From: an uncultured Clostridia bacterium
GTDB lineage: Bacteria; Bacillota; Clostridia; Oscillospirales; Acutalibacteraceae
Assembly: GCA_937916395.1 (NCBI GenBank)
Contig: CALFTN010000076.1
Span: 1 to 12,726 of the forward strand
Length of the DNA stretch: 12,726 nt
Direction of reading: 5' to 3'
The position numbers and the translations under genes were made by a program. The notes beneath the pieces were generated by a model. It did not search any database. It had not been told where the DNA came from and was given only the letters and a program-made list of their open reading frames with translations. Shown in pieces: positions 1 to 6,898 of the stretch. Numbering within the stretch: the first letter of the stretch is position 1; every line of letters begins with the position of its first letter.

Positions 1-2
1 CA

Positions 3-1148
3 TATTCAGACGATATTATTCTCACACAGATGCGCCGTCAGGCACAGCTTGCAATAGATAGTGCAAATGTAATTATATTTGTTACAGACGTTCGTGATGG
101 TGTTGTTGCAACTGATAGTGAGGTTGCTTCAATGCTTCAGAAAAGTGGTAAACCAATTGTTCTCTGTGTTAATAAGTGCGATAAAATCGGTGAGCCACCA
201 GCTGATATTTATGAATTTTATAATTTAGGTATCGGTGACCCATTCCCAGTGTCATCTGTTCATGGCCACGGCACAGGCGATTTATTAGATGAAGTTATTA
301 AGCATTTTCCAGAGGAATATTTAAAAGAAGAGGAAGATGAAGACGATTACATTAAAGTCGCATTAATCGGCAAACCAAATGTTGGTAAATCTTCTTTAGT
401 TAATAAAATTATAGGCGAAGACAGAATGATTGTTTCTGATATTGCAGGTACAACTCGTGATGCAACTGACAGCTTTGTAGAGAATGATTACGGCAAGTTT
501 ATGTTTATTGATACTGCAGGTCTTCGTAGAAAGTCCAAGGTAGAAGATGCAGTTGAGCGTTATAGCGTTTTAAGAACGGATATGGCAGTCGAAAGAGCCA
601 ATGTCTGTGTTATTATGATTGATGCTTTAGAAGGCTTTACAGAGCAGGATAGTAAGGTTGCAGGCAGAGCATTAGAGCAGGGTAAGGGCTGTATTATTGC
701 AGTCAATAAATGGGATGCATACGAAAAAGATGGCAAAACGATGGACTCTTATCGTAAAAAGCTTATGAATGACTTTTCGTTTATGTCTTTTGCTCCTATT
801 ATTTTCATTTCTGCAAAAACTGGTCAGAGATTAGACCGTCTTTATGAGCTTATTAAGTTTGTTGATACACAAAACGCAATGCGTGTTAAAACAGGTCAGT
901 TAAATGAAATATTGGCAGCTGCAACTCTCAGAGTGCAACCACCAACAGATAAGGGTAAACGCCTTAAAATTTATTATATGACCCAGGCTTCAACAAGACC
1001 ACCAACGTTTGTGTGCTTTGTAAATAACGAAGAGCTTTTCCATTATAGCTATCAGCGTTATTTAGAAAATCAGATTCGTGAGGTCTACGGTCTTGAGGGT
1101 ACACCTGTGCGATTTGTTATTCGTGAGCGTGGTGAAAAGAAATTTTAA
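3..1148 (+). CDS. der: Ribosome assembly GTPase Der (EngA), 5'-truncated by window edge
   Basis: Der is a double-GTPase that acts in assembly of the 50S ribosomal subunit in the cytoplasm. The reading frame is open from base 3, so the gene enters from upstream; the ATG at 30 is an internal Met, not the start. About 381 codons are present against roughly 440 in full-length Der, so the first P-loop and about 60 residues are outside the window. Seen: the remainder of G domain 1 with its NKCD G4 motif (near 168-179), an acidic linker (EEEDEDD), then complete G domain 2 with G1 GKPNVGKSS (369-395), G3 DTAGL (510-524) and G4 NKWD (705-716), followed by the C-terminal KH-like domain. The tandem GTPase plus KH order is specific to Der. 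The gene ends at a strong hairpin terminator and is not co-transcribed with anything downstream in the window. Confidence 0.97.
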   Translation, partial: YSDDIILTQMRRQAQLAIDSANVIIFVTDVRDGVVATDSEVASMLQKSGKPIVLCVNKCDKIGEPPADIYEFYNLGIGDPFPVSSVHGHGTGDLLDEVIKHFPEEYLKEEEDEDDYIKVALIGKPNVGKSSLVNKIIGEDRMIVSDIAGTTRDATDSFVENDYGKFMFIDTAGLRRKSKVEDAVERYSVLRTDMAVERANVCVIMIDALEGFTEQDSKVAGRALEQGKGCIIAVNKWDAYEKDGKTMDSYRKKLMNDFSFMSFAPIIFISAKTGQRLDRLYELIKFVDTQNAMRVKTGQLNEILAAATLRVQPPTDKGKRLKIYYMTQASTRPPTFVCFVNNEELFHYSYQRYLENQIREVYGLEGTPVRFVIRERGEKKF

Positions 1149-1153
1149 AATAA

Positions 1154-1195
1154 AAATGGCTGTAAAAACTTGGTTTTTACAGCCATTTAATTTTA
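1154..1195. terminator. Bidirectional Rho-independent terminator between der and the symporter gene
   Basis: A perfect 16-bp inverted repeat (AAATGGCTGTAAAAAC at 1154-1169, its complement at 1173-1188) has a 3-base TTG loop. It is followed by AATTTTATT on the plus strand and, read on the minus strand, by TTTTATTTTAAAA. It therefore can stop both der (plus) and the converging transporter gene (minus), whose stop codon lies 5 bases beyond the stem. Confidence 0.9.
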
Positions 1196-2686
1196 TTCTA
1201 CAACAACGCCTTCTTTTTCTCTCTTCTCTGCAAGCTCTCTAACAATTCTTTCTTTTTCTTTACCAGAAATTTTGTAGAAGAACATTGGAATTGCGCAAAG
1301 TAACATACTTACACCTGGCACAATAGAAACGAGTGAGAACATACCGAAGTTTTGCATTCTTGTTAAATCAGTTGCGGCAACAATAGCAGTTGAGCTTAAC
1401 ATATTTTCAGGCTCTAAGCCAATTAACATATAAGCTATTATAATACCGCTTGTTGCGAGTGCATTACCTAATTTATTAACAAAGCCCTGACACGCAGCAC
1501 CAAGACCGTTATCTCTGAAACCAGTCTGTAATTCAATAAGGTCAAGACAGTCGCAAATCATAGCACTTGAAATAACATTAAGAACACCTAAAGGAATACA
1601 AGAAATAAGAATAAAAGGAATACAAATGTAAAGATTTGCAGTATACCAACCAATAACAGTTGTGAAAATACTTGCGACAAAACCAGCAAGGCAAGTTGTA
1701 ATAACTATTTTTTTATAGTCAAATTTCTTCATAAGCTTTGGCATAAAGAGCATAGCGCCAAACATACCAACTATTGCACATACCTGGAAAATTGTTTTAA
1801 CAGAAGAAACACTCGCATCAATTGCCGCAGTTCTTTCGGCTGGTGTCATACCAGTAAGGTCAGGACCAATGTAGAAAGCGTATCTTGCAACGTGAACAGC
1901 TGCAGCCTGAACCATATATCTGCCACTTGAAAGAACGCCCATAGCAACAACGAGCATTAAAGGTTTGCATTTAAAAATTCTTGAAAGGGTAGATGGTTCG
2001 CCAGGTTTTCTCACTTTTTGTGGAATTCTTACTCTTTCTTTAACGTGGAAATATGAATTTGTGAAAAGGATAATACCAATAACAGAAACAACTATTGAAA
2101 TAATTAAATATTTTGATTTGTTATATTCAATTGGGTTGCTTGAGTCAATAACTAATGGTAAAGCAAGACCAGCTACCAAGAATAAAACTTCAGGAACAGC
2201 AGTACCAATACCATTAAGAATTTTTGCGAATGAAATAACCTGACCACGCTCTTCTGCATCAGGTGTCATAACGTTAGGAATACTCCACATTGGAACGTCT
2301 GCCATTGTATTAAGCATACCCCAAAGTACGTAAATAATTGCAGCATAAACCATTAAGCCATTTTTATTTAAATCAGGGCAGAAGTACATTAAAATTGTAA
2401 GAACTGCAAGTGGAGCTGCAGAATAAATAATAAATGACTTCATTTTACCAGTTTTTCTGGAACGTACGTCTGCTAAAATACCCATCATAGGGTCGTTTAT
2501 AGCATCCCACACTCTTGCTCCAAGCATAAGTACAAGAATAAAAACCAATGGTAACTGTAAAACGTTAACATAGTAGTCACTTATGTAGCTTGACATCATA
2601 GTGTAAATCATACCTTGACCCATAGTGCCGAGAGCGAACATATTTAGCTCTTTTTTAGGCACTTTATAGCCTGTTTTCTCTTTCAT
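1193..2686 (-). CDS. GPH-family (MelB-like) sugar:cation symporter
   Basis: A 497-residue polytopic inner-membrane protein of the glycoside-pentoside-hexuronide:cation symporter family in the MFS superfamily. About 12 hydrophobic helices are visible by eye. Helix II carries DAINDPMMG (D61 and D65), matching the position of the two cation-binding aspartates of MelB, followed by a basic, Gly-containing loop (RSRKTGKMKS) typical of the family. Members import sugars or glycosides with Na+ or H+; the substrate here cannot be read from sequence, although the GH3 glycosidase about 8 kb away is compatible with oligosaccharide uptake. The start ATG (2684-2686) has only a weak AGGG site (2692-2695, minus strand) 5 bases upstream. 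It is a single-gene unit with its own divergent promoter at 2718-2746 and shares a terminator with der. Length is slightly greater than the usual 450-480. Confidence 0.88.
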   Translation of the reverse strand: MKEKTGYKVPKKELNMFALGTMGQGMIYTMMSSYISDYYVNVLQLPLVFILVLMLGARVWDAINDPMMGILADVRSRKTGKMKSFIIYSAAPLAVLTILMYFCPDLNKNGLMVYAAIIYVLWGMLNTMADVPMWSIPNVMTPDAEERGQVISFAKILNGIGTAVPEVLFLVAGLALPLVIDSSNPIEYNKSKYLIISIVVSVIGIILFTNSYFHVKERVRIPQKVRKPGEPSTLSRIFKCKPLMLVVAMGVLSSGRYMVQAAAVHVARYAFYIGPDLTGMTPAERTAAIDASVSSVKTIFQVCAIVGMFGAMLFMPKLMKKFDYKKIVITTCLAGFVASIFTTVIGWYTANLYICIPFILISCIPLGVLNVISSAMICDCLDLIELQTGFRDNGLGAACQGFVNKLGNALATSGIIIAYMLIGLEPENMLSSTAIVAATDLTRMQNFGMFSLVSIVPGVSMLLCAIPMFFYKISGKEKERIVRELAEKREKEGVVVE

Positions 2687-2717
2687 ATAAACCCTACTTT
2701 CACAATAAGATTTTTTA

Positions 2718-2746
2718 ATTCTACCACAATTATCTATTTATAGCAA
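2718..2746 (-). promoter_or_regulatory. Sigma-A promoter of the symporter gene
   Basis: On the minus strand, -35 TTGCTA (2741-2746), a 17-base spacer and -10 TAGAAT (2718-2723), with TGG immediately before the -10 giving an extended -10 element. It lies 32 bases from the start codon. Confidence 0.6.
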
Positions 2747-2816
2747 TACACTTATAAAACAATATTTGAATTCCAAAAATAGTGAATTTTTACAATTAAA
2801 AAATCTATTTAAGGTA

Positions 2817-2845
2817 TTTACAAATTATACCAAGTTTGTTAATAT
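2817..2845 (+). promoter_or_regulatory. Sigma-A promoter of the ABC exporter operon
   Basis: -35 TTTACA (2817-2822), 17-base spacer, -10 TAATAT (2840-2845) preceded by TGT (extended -10). Transcription would begin near 2851, giving a leader of about 44 bases that contains a hairpin (2862-2881) just before the ribosome binding site. The -10 matches consensus at only 4 of 6 positions. Confidence 0.5.
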
Positions 2846-2861
2846 TATTTCATGTGGATTA

Positions 2862-2881
2862 TTTCTGTTTTTTAACAGAAA
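2862..2881 (+). promoter_or_regulatory. Leader hairpin directly upstream of the ABC gene ribosome binding site
   Basis: Perfect 8-bp stem TTTCTGTT / AACAGAAA with a TTTT loop. Its 3' arm touches the AAGGGGG Shine-Dalgarno at 2881-2887. It is not followed by a T-run at the right place for a simple terminator (GGGGGC intervenes), so a role in translation or mRNA stability is more likely than termination. Confidence 0.4.
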
Positions 2882-2887
2882 AGGGGG
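2881..2887 (+). promoter_or_regulatory. Ribosome binding site that fixes the ABC exporter start at GTG 2895
   Basis: AAGGGGG lies 7 bases before an in-frame GTG at 2895. The frame is open further upstream to a TTG at 2766, but that codon has no Shine-Dalgarno and precedes the promoter candidate. Confidence 0.75.
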
Positions 2888-2894
2888 CTTTTTT

Positions 2895-5144
2895 GTGAGA
2901 GAAACCACTAACAGACCAATACCCGAAATTTACAAAACTCTTTATGAAGAAAATGTAAAGGATGAGGCGCTTTTCTTAATAGTCGGCGACTTGAATTTAA
3001 AGGGAAAATATGGCGAATCGTTGCTTTGTTTTACAAAAGATAAGCTTTATTCATTCGATTCTTGCTTTAATGACAGCTTTATAACAATTGATTATAAAGA
3101 TATTGAAGAAGCAGAAGTAAAAAGAATGTACGGTAATGCATTCTTCAAGGTGAAATTAAAAGGTGAAAACAAAAAGAAAAATATTCTCAGGTTTTCTTAT
3201 GCCGCTGCAGAGGTTGGCGATGCTGCCGCAAACTTTGTAAATGTTATTAATGAAAACGGCTTTTCAGAAGCTGAGGTCGAAGTTGTAAAATCTGTTTACA
3301 GTAAGCAACGCTCGTTCTGTCCGAAATGTGGTAGAAAATTACCTAAGCCTGATGCAGAGTGTATAAACTGCTCAAGCAAAAGTCATATTATAAGCAAATT
3401 TGCAAAATATGTTGTTCCTGAAAAAATATCACTTGTTGTGTGTATGCTTTTGTCCGTTGTAGCAACAGTGTTGTCACTCGTTCCACCATATATTACAAAG
3501 ATAATGGTTGATGATGTTATTCCTAATAAAAACTCACAGAAACTCATTATCGTTCTTGTGTGGCTTATGGGTGTTTATGTGCTTCAATACATAGTTAATG
3601 GTATAAGGTCATATAAATTAAGAATAACAGGTAACAAAATAACACTCAACTTAAAGAAAGATATTTTTGAAAAAGCACAGTATTTACCAATGAGCTTTTT
3701 TGATAAAATCTCAACAGGTTCTGTTATTAACCGTGTTAATTCTGATGCTGGTACAATTCAGCAATTTATAATGAAAATATCGCAGGAAGCGGTAGTTCAG
3801 GCATTTACACTTGTTGGTCTTGTAATTATAATGTTTGCAATGAGCTGGAAGCTTGCGTTGTTTTCATTAATACCAGTTCCAATAGTTGTTGTAGTTGGTA
3901 AAATGTTCAGCAAGGTTTTAGGGCCTAAATATATGCGACTCTGGAGAAGACACTCTGCTATTTCAACAATGCTTGCAGACTCAATTCCAGGCGTAAGAGT
4001 CATTAAAGCGTTTACAAACGAAAGAAAAACTATTGATAAATTCAATAAATTCTGTGACGAATGGTTCAAAGAAGATAAAAAGGTTGCAATTCCAGCCGCA
4101 ATTTTCCCATCAATAATAACATTCCTTGTTACTTGTGGTTCACTTGTGATCTGGTTCTTGGGTGGTAATCTTGTTATAGGTGACGATAAAGATGTTTCAT
4201 TAGGTCTTTTGGTTTCATTTGTAACTTATGCTAGTATGTTTTATAACCCTGTTAACTTCTTTGCAAATATTGGTGATACATACCAAAACACTTTGGCATC
4301 TGCAGAAAAAATTCTCGATATTTTAGATGCAGAGCCAGAGCACGATTTCGGTCACGATAACGAACTCGAAAGAATGCGTGGTAAAATTGAATTTAAAAAC
4401 GTCAATTTTGCATTCGACCGCTCTAAAAAGGTTCTTTCAAATATCAACCTCACCATTGAACCTGGCGACATTGTCGGCATTGTGGGTACAACTGGTAGTG
4501 GTAAATCAACTCTTATAAATCTTCTTATGAGATATTACGACGAATACGACGGTGAAATTCTTGTTGACGGAGTAAACGTGCGTGATATTGATATGAAGTA
4601 TTACAGAAACTCAATAGGCTTTGTTCAGCAAGAGCCACTTATGTTCCGTGACACTATATTTAACAATATTGCTTATGGCAGTAATGTTTCACACGTTGAG
4701 CAAGTGCTTCATGCAGCAGAGGTTGCAAATGCACATGGCTTTATTTCAAAACTTCCAGATGCTTATGACACAATGCTCGGTGAACGTGGTGTAGGTCTTT
4801 CTGGTGGTGAAAAACAACGTGTTTCAATTGCACGTGCAGTTCTTAAAAACCCAAGTATATTGATATTTGATGAAGCAACTGCAGCGGTTGACTCTGAAAC
4901 AGAAAGTCTTATTCAGAGTGCTATTGAAAGGCTTATAAGTGGCAGAACTACACTTATGATTGCTCACCGACTTTCTACATTAAGAAAAGCTAATAAAATT
5001 GTTGTTGTAGATAAAGGTGAGATAATTGAGTGTGGTACACCAGAAGAGCTTATGGCACTCAAAGGTAAATATTATAAACTTATTGAAATTCAGTCTATGG
5101 GCGAACAGCTACAAAAACGCAAGGCTGAAGAGAATTTTGAATAA
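2895..5144 (+). CDS. ABC exporter half-transporter with N-terminal PH-like domain and zinc ribbon
   Basis: A 749-residue fused membrane/ATPase subunit (type IV ABC exporter, MsbA/BmrA-like), probably working as a homodimer in the inner membrane. Unlike ordinary exporters (about 580 residues), it has a soluble N-terminal extension: residues about 1-125 look like a bacterial PH-like fold (beta-rich, with FTKDKLYSFDS and a helical end), then a zinc ribbon with CxxC pairs at C142/C145 and C156/C159. The transmembrane domain begins near residue 170 and shows about six helices. The nucleotide-binding domain is complete: Walker A GTTGSGKST (531-539), Q-loop QQEP (578-581), signature LSGGEKQR (635-642), Walker B ILIFDE (D659, catalytic E660) and H-loop H691. 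Start is GTG at 2895 with a strong Shine-Dalgarno. The DUF1854 gene follows after 14 bases. Exporters paired with DUF1854 proteins are known in several phyla, some annotated as cyanophycin-associated, but no cyanophycin gene is visible here. Substrate unknown. Confidence 0.9.
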   Translation: MRETTNRPIPEIYKTLYEENVKDEALFLIVGDLNLKGKYGESLLCFTKDKLYSFDSCFNDSFITIDYKDIEEAEVKRMYGNAFFKVKLKGENKKKNILRFSYAAAEVGDAAANFVNVINENGFSEAEVEVVKSVYSKQRSFCPKCGRKLPKPDAECINCSSKSHIISKFAKYVVPEKISLVVCMLLSVVATVLSLVPPYITKIMVDDVIPNKNSQKLIIVLVWLMGVYVLQYIVNGIRSYKLRITGNKITLNLKKDIFEKAQYLPMSFFDKISTGSVINRVNSDAGTIQQFIMKISQEAVVQAFTLVGLVIIMFAMSWKLALFSLIPVPIVVVVGKMFSKVLGPKYMRLWRRHSAISTMLADSIPGVRVIKAFTNERKTIDKFNKFCDEWFKEDKKVAIPAAIFPSIITFLVTCGSLVIWFLGGNLVIGDDKDVSLGLLVSFVTYASMFYNPVNFFANIGDTYQNTLASAEKILDILDAEPEHDFGHDNELERMRGKIEFKNVNFAFDRSKKVLSNINLTIEPGDIVGIVGTTGSGKSTLINLLMRYYDEYDGEILVDGVNVRDIDMKYYRNSIGFVQQEPLMFRDTIFNNIAYGSNVSHVEQVLHAAEVANAHGFISKLPDAYDTMLGERGVGLSGGEKQRVSIARAVLKNPSILIFDEATAAVDSETESLIQSAIERLISGRTTLMIAHRLSTLRKANKIVVVDKGEIIECGTPEELMALKGKYYKLIEIQSMGEQLQKRKAEENFE

Positions 5145-5158
5145 GGGGGTGCAATATA

Positions 5159-5644
5159 ATGCCACGTTATGTAGAAGGTCCTGATATAAGGTTAACACCT
5201 AACGATGTTATATTTGTTGATGTTGAGTTTTATACAGGCGAAAAATTCACTGGTGTAGAGCTTCGTAGAATGTTCCCAATAACAGGTCTTACAAAGTATA
5301 TTGCACTCGTTGATAGTGAAGGCGAACAAATTGCCATTATAAGGGATTTAAACGACCTTATGGAAGATTCCCGAAAGGTAGCAGAGAAAGTCTTGGAAGA
5401 ATATTATATGATTCCAAGAATTACTAAGTTTATAAAAATGAGTGAAAAGTTTAAAATCTGGATGTGGACTGCAGAAACTGACAAGGGAGTTTATACCTTT
5501 GAAATCAGAAACCATATTACAGCGGTTAAACCACTTTATGATGGTCGTGTGCTTATTAAAGATGCCAATGACAACCGCTATGAAATACCAGATGTAAAAC
5601 TTCTCGATAAAAAGAGTCTTAAAATGATTTTACCTAAGATATAA
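5159..5644 (+). CDS. DUF1854 family protein, partner of the ABC exporter
   Basis: A 161-residue soluble protein with no signal peptide or membrane helix. I recognise the DUF1854 family from the opening of short beta segments, the FPITGLTKYIALVDSEG stretch (residues about 40-56), the basic-aromatic RITKFIKMSEKFKIWMW region and the ending LLDKKSLKMILP. Family members are typically encoded beside a fused ABC exporter, as here, so it is probably an accessory or regulatory subunit; no biochemical function can be stated. Start ATG at 5159 has a strong AAGGGGGTG site that overlaps the stop codon of the ABC gene (intergenic gap 14 bases), which indicates tight co-expression. The next gene, darA, follows after 20 bases. 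Confidence 0.8.
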   Translation: MPRYVEGPDIRLTPNDVIFVDVEFYTGEKFTGVELRRMFPITGLTKYIALVDSEGEQIAIIRDLNDLMEDSRKVAEKVLEEYYMIPRITKFIKMSEKFKIWMWTAETDKGVYTFEIRNHITAVKPLYDGRVLIKDANDNRYEIPDVKLLDKKSLKMILPKI

Positions 5645-5664
5645 TGAAAGGATGAATTTAATTT

Positions 5665-5991
5665 ATGAAACTTCTTATAGCAATTGTAAATAATGAGGAC
5701 AGTGCAGTTGTTTCTTCTGCACTCACAAAAGAGGGCTTTTCTGTTACAAAGCTTTCAACAACAGGTGGATTTTTAATGGTTGGTAACACAACATTTTTAA
5801 TAGGTGCTGAAGATGATAAAGTGCAGAAGGCAAAAGAAACCATTAAAGAGCATTGTAAAAGAAGAACTCAGACAGCGCCTTCAACTCAGGCACTCGGTAG
5901 TGGACTTCGTGAAGGTGATTTAGCAGCAGAGGTTGCAGTCGGCGGTGCAATAGTGTTCTCATTAGATGTAGAAAGTGTGGATAAGTATTAA
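5665..5991 (+). CDS. darA: Cyclic-di-AMP receptor DarA/PstA (PII-like)
   Basis: A 108-residue protein of the DarA/PstA (YaaQ, DUF970) family: a trimeric PII-like cytoplasmic protein that binds c-di-AMP. Length matches Bacillus subtilis DarA (about 109). Visible family residues are the start MKLLIAIVNN, T28-K29 in VTKL, the G34-G35-F36 turn, GNTTFLIG (40-47), and the C-terminal strand EVAVGGAIVFSLDV. The B-loop and T-loop region around 66-85 is Thr/Ser/Gly-rich, as in PII-like proteins. In B. subtilis darA sits near tmk and holB; here it is third in an ABC exporter operon, 20 bases after the DUF1854 gene, so its partner may be the exporter or the following membrane protein. AAAGGA at 5646-5651 is 13 bases from the ATG, longer than ideal. 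Its stop overlaps the next start by one base (TAATG). Confidence 0.93.
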   Translation: MKLLIAIVNNEDSAVVSSALTKEGFSVTKLSTTGGFLMVGNTTFLIGAEDDKVQKAKETIKEHCKRRTQTAPSTQALGSGLREGDLAAEVAVGGAIVFSLDVESVDKY

Positions 5992-6341
5992 TGAAAAAGT
6001 ATTTAAAAGAATTAATAATTGCCGGTATTGAAACAGCCTTTCTCTTCTTATTCCCATTAATACCAATGGGTAATAAAGATGCTCACATCATCCTTCTTTT
6101 AGTTATTACTCTTATTATTGGTATAGTTGGTGTTGCAATTTCTGATAAGAAAATTAAATTCTTATTTCCAGTATTTTCAACAATAATGGTAGTTCCAACT
6201 ATGTTTATTTACTACGAGCCAAGAGTTTACGGTAACATCTTCTGGATGTTCGTATTCTCAGCTTTAGCAACGATTATTGGTGAGCTTTTAAGACTTATTG
6301 TTTTAGGCGTTATCAATCTTGTTAAGAAGATTAGGAATTAG
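5991..6341 (+). CDS. Small four-helix membrane protein, last gene of the ABC/darA operon
   Basis: A 116-residue hydrophobic protein not recognised as a named family. Four likely membrane helices lie near residues 8-27, 32-50, 56-74 and 83-107, with short charged loops (NKDAH, SDKKIK) and a basic C-terminus (VKKIRN). Its ATG overlaps the darA stop (TAATG), a translational-coupling arrangement, so it is expected to be made together with the c-di-AMP receptor. The last codons and the TAG stop are supplied by the first units of a TTAGGAA heptamer array (6331-6362), so the native C-terminus may have been altered by repeat insertion. A Rho-independent terminator closes the operon 45 bases later. 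Candidate role, by context only: membrane partner or target of DarA. Confidence 0.8.
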   Translation: MKKYLKELIIAGIETAFLFLFPLIPMGNKDAHIILLLVITLIIGIVGVAISDKKIKFLFPVFSTIMVVPTMFIYYEPRVYGNIFWMFVFSALATIIGELLRLIVLGVINLVKKIRN

Positions 6342-6362
6342 GAACTAGGAACTAGGAATTAG
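6331..6362 (+). repeat. Tandem heptamer array (YTAGGAA), internal copy
   Basis: Four consecutive 7-base units in the order TTAGGAA, TTAGGAA, CTAGGAA, CTAGGAA, followed by a partial TTAG. The array begins inside the 3' end of the small membrane protein gene and provides its stop codon. The same unit makes up the longer array at 12664-12726. Confidence 0.9.
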
Positions 6363-6385
6363 TTTTACTGAAATGTATAAAATTT

Positions 6386-6421
6386 AAGCTCGTCAGACTT
6401 TCATATCTGACGAGCTTTTTT
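6386..6421. terminator. Rho-independent terminator, probably bidirectional
   Basis: Perfect 12-bp inverted repeat AAGCTCGTCAGA (6386-6397) and its complement (6406-6417) with an 8-base loop, then a run of T to 6421. It ends the exporter/darA operon on the plus strand. On the minus strand the stem is followed by AAATTTTATA, so it can also terminate the converging small gene, whose stop codon overlaps the T-run. Confidence 0.93.
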
Positions 6422-6767
6422 ATGATAAAACTTCTAAAAAGTTGGTTATTAACATCAAACCTGCGACAACTAAAGGAATAATAATTGTTGCTATTTTTAT
6501 TCGTTTGTTTGTTTTTTCTTCTTCTTTTACCAGCAAAATGTAAGGAATTGTTATAATATAAAGAATAGGTACACCCCATATTCCAAATAGTAACAAAAAT
6601 GCTAGTACTTCACAAATAAACTCGCCTACAAAAGGTATGAAACCGATTAATGCAAATACCGGTAACTCAAAAATAATGCTGATATACACAATTAACATAA
6701 CAGATGACCAAATTAAAGTTGTATACATAAATATGTTTTTTAATACCACAAGCAATTTATTTTTCAT
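6420..6767 (-). CDS. Small four-helix membrane protein of unknown function
   Basis: A 115-residue hydrophobic protein. Likely membrane helices are near residues 12-33, 36-55, 57-80 and 90-111, with a charged loop KEEEKTNKR between the third and fourth. No enzymatic motif and no family recognised; it is not an obvious homologue of the small membrane protein at 5991-6341. The frame extends ten codons upstream to another ATG (6795-6797), but the internal ATG at 6765-6767 has an AAGGAG site 9 bases away, so I use that. It is a single-gene unit converging on the exporter operon and diverging from the chemoreceptor gene. Confidence 0.7.
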   Translation of the reverse strand: MKNKLLVVLKNIFMYTTLIWSSVMLIVYISIIFELPVFALIGFIPFVGEFICEVLAFLLLFGIWGVPILYIITIPYILLVKEEEKTNKRIKIATIIIPLVVAGLMLITNFLEVLS

Positions 6768-6776
6768 AACAGAACA

Positions 6777-6782
6777 CTCCTT
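6777..6782 (-). promoter_or_regulatory. Ribosome binding site that fixes the start of the minus-strand small membrane protein
   Basis: AAGGAG on the minus strand, 9 bases before the ATG at 6765-6767. The upstream in-frame ATG at 6795-6797 has no comparable site. Confidence 0.75.
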
Positions 6783-6801
6783 TTTGTTTCTTTTCATCTA
6801 C

Positions 6802-6810
6802 ATAATATCA
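6802..6810 (-). promoter_or_regulatory. Possible extended -10 promoter for the minus-strand small membrane protein
   Basis: Read on the minus strand, TGA followed by TATTAT forms an extended -10. No good -35 is seen at 16-18 bases, so this is a weak call. It lies about 35 bases from the chosen start codon. Confidence 0.35.
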
Positions 6811-6835
6811 ATTTGATTTTCAAAATGTACTGAAA

Positions 6836-6869
6836 TGTAATTTTTGGGCGTTTTTTTGTAATTTTTGGG
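6836..6869 (+). repeat. Pair of 13-bp direct repeats spaced 21 bases apart
   Basis: TGTAATTTTTGGG occurs at 6836-6848 and again at 6857-6869, exactly 21 bases start to start (two helical turns), in the divergent intergenic region. This spacing suits a regulator binding one face of the DNA, but T-rich composition makes chance likely enough to stay cautious. Confidence 0.5.
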
Positions 6870-6878
6870 AATTGTTAT

Positions 6879-6898
6879 GACAGAGGAGGTTCTCTGTC
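6879..6898 (+). other. Hairpin with a Shine-Dalgarno-like loop and no ORF behind it
   Basis: Perfect 7-bp stem GACAGAG (6879-6885) / CTCTGTC (6892-6898) with loop GAGGTT. An AGGAGG sequence (6884-6889) spans stem and loop. The only reading frame at proper distance is a nine-codon TTG frame ending at 6925. Following sequence TTGGTTTTAG is not a proper terminator tail. With the direct repeats and the TGACCA/TGGTCA dyad (6923-6928, 6943-6948) this is what the 6798-6970 region holds; no gene is seen. Confidence 0.4.

Noticed and set aside
2766..2894. N-terminal extension of the ABC exporter from a TTG at 2766
   Set aside because: No Shine-Dalgarno at 2766, the segment overlaps the predicted promoter and leader hairpin, and GTG 2895 has a strong AAGGGGG at 7 bases.
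2846..2894. c-di-AMP (ydaO-type) riboswitch ahead of the exporter/darA operon
   Set aside because: The leader is only about 44 bases and has one hairpin, far shorter than that riboswitch.
6352..6579. 75-residue minus-strand open frame
   Set aside because: Overlaps the terminator, the heptamer array and the small membrane protein gene in another frame; low-complexity Asn/Lys/Arg/Ser-rich product without a ribosome binding site.
6367..6839. 11-bp direct repeat ACTGAAATGTA at 6367-6377 and 6829-6839 flanking the minus-strand small gene, as a possible insertion duplication
   Set aside because: Short and AT-rich, does not sit at clean element ends, and no transposase or inverted terminal repeats are present; chance is more likely.
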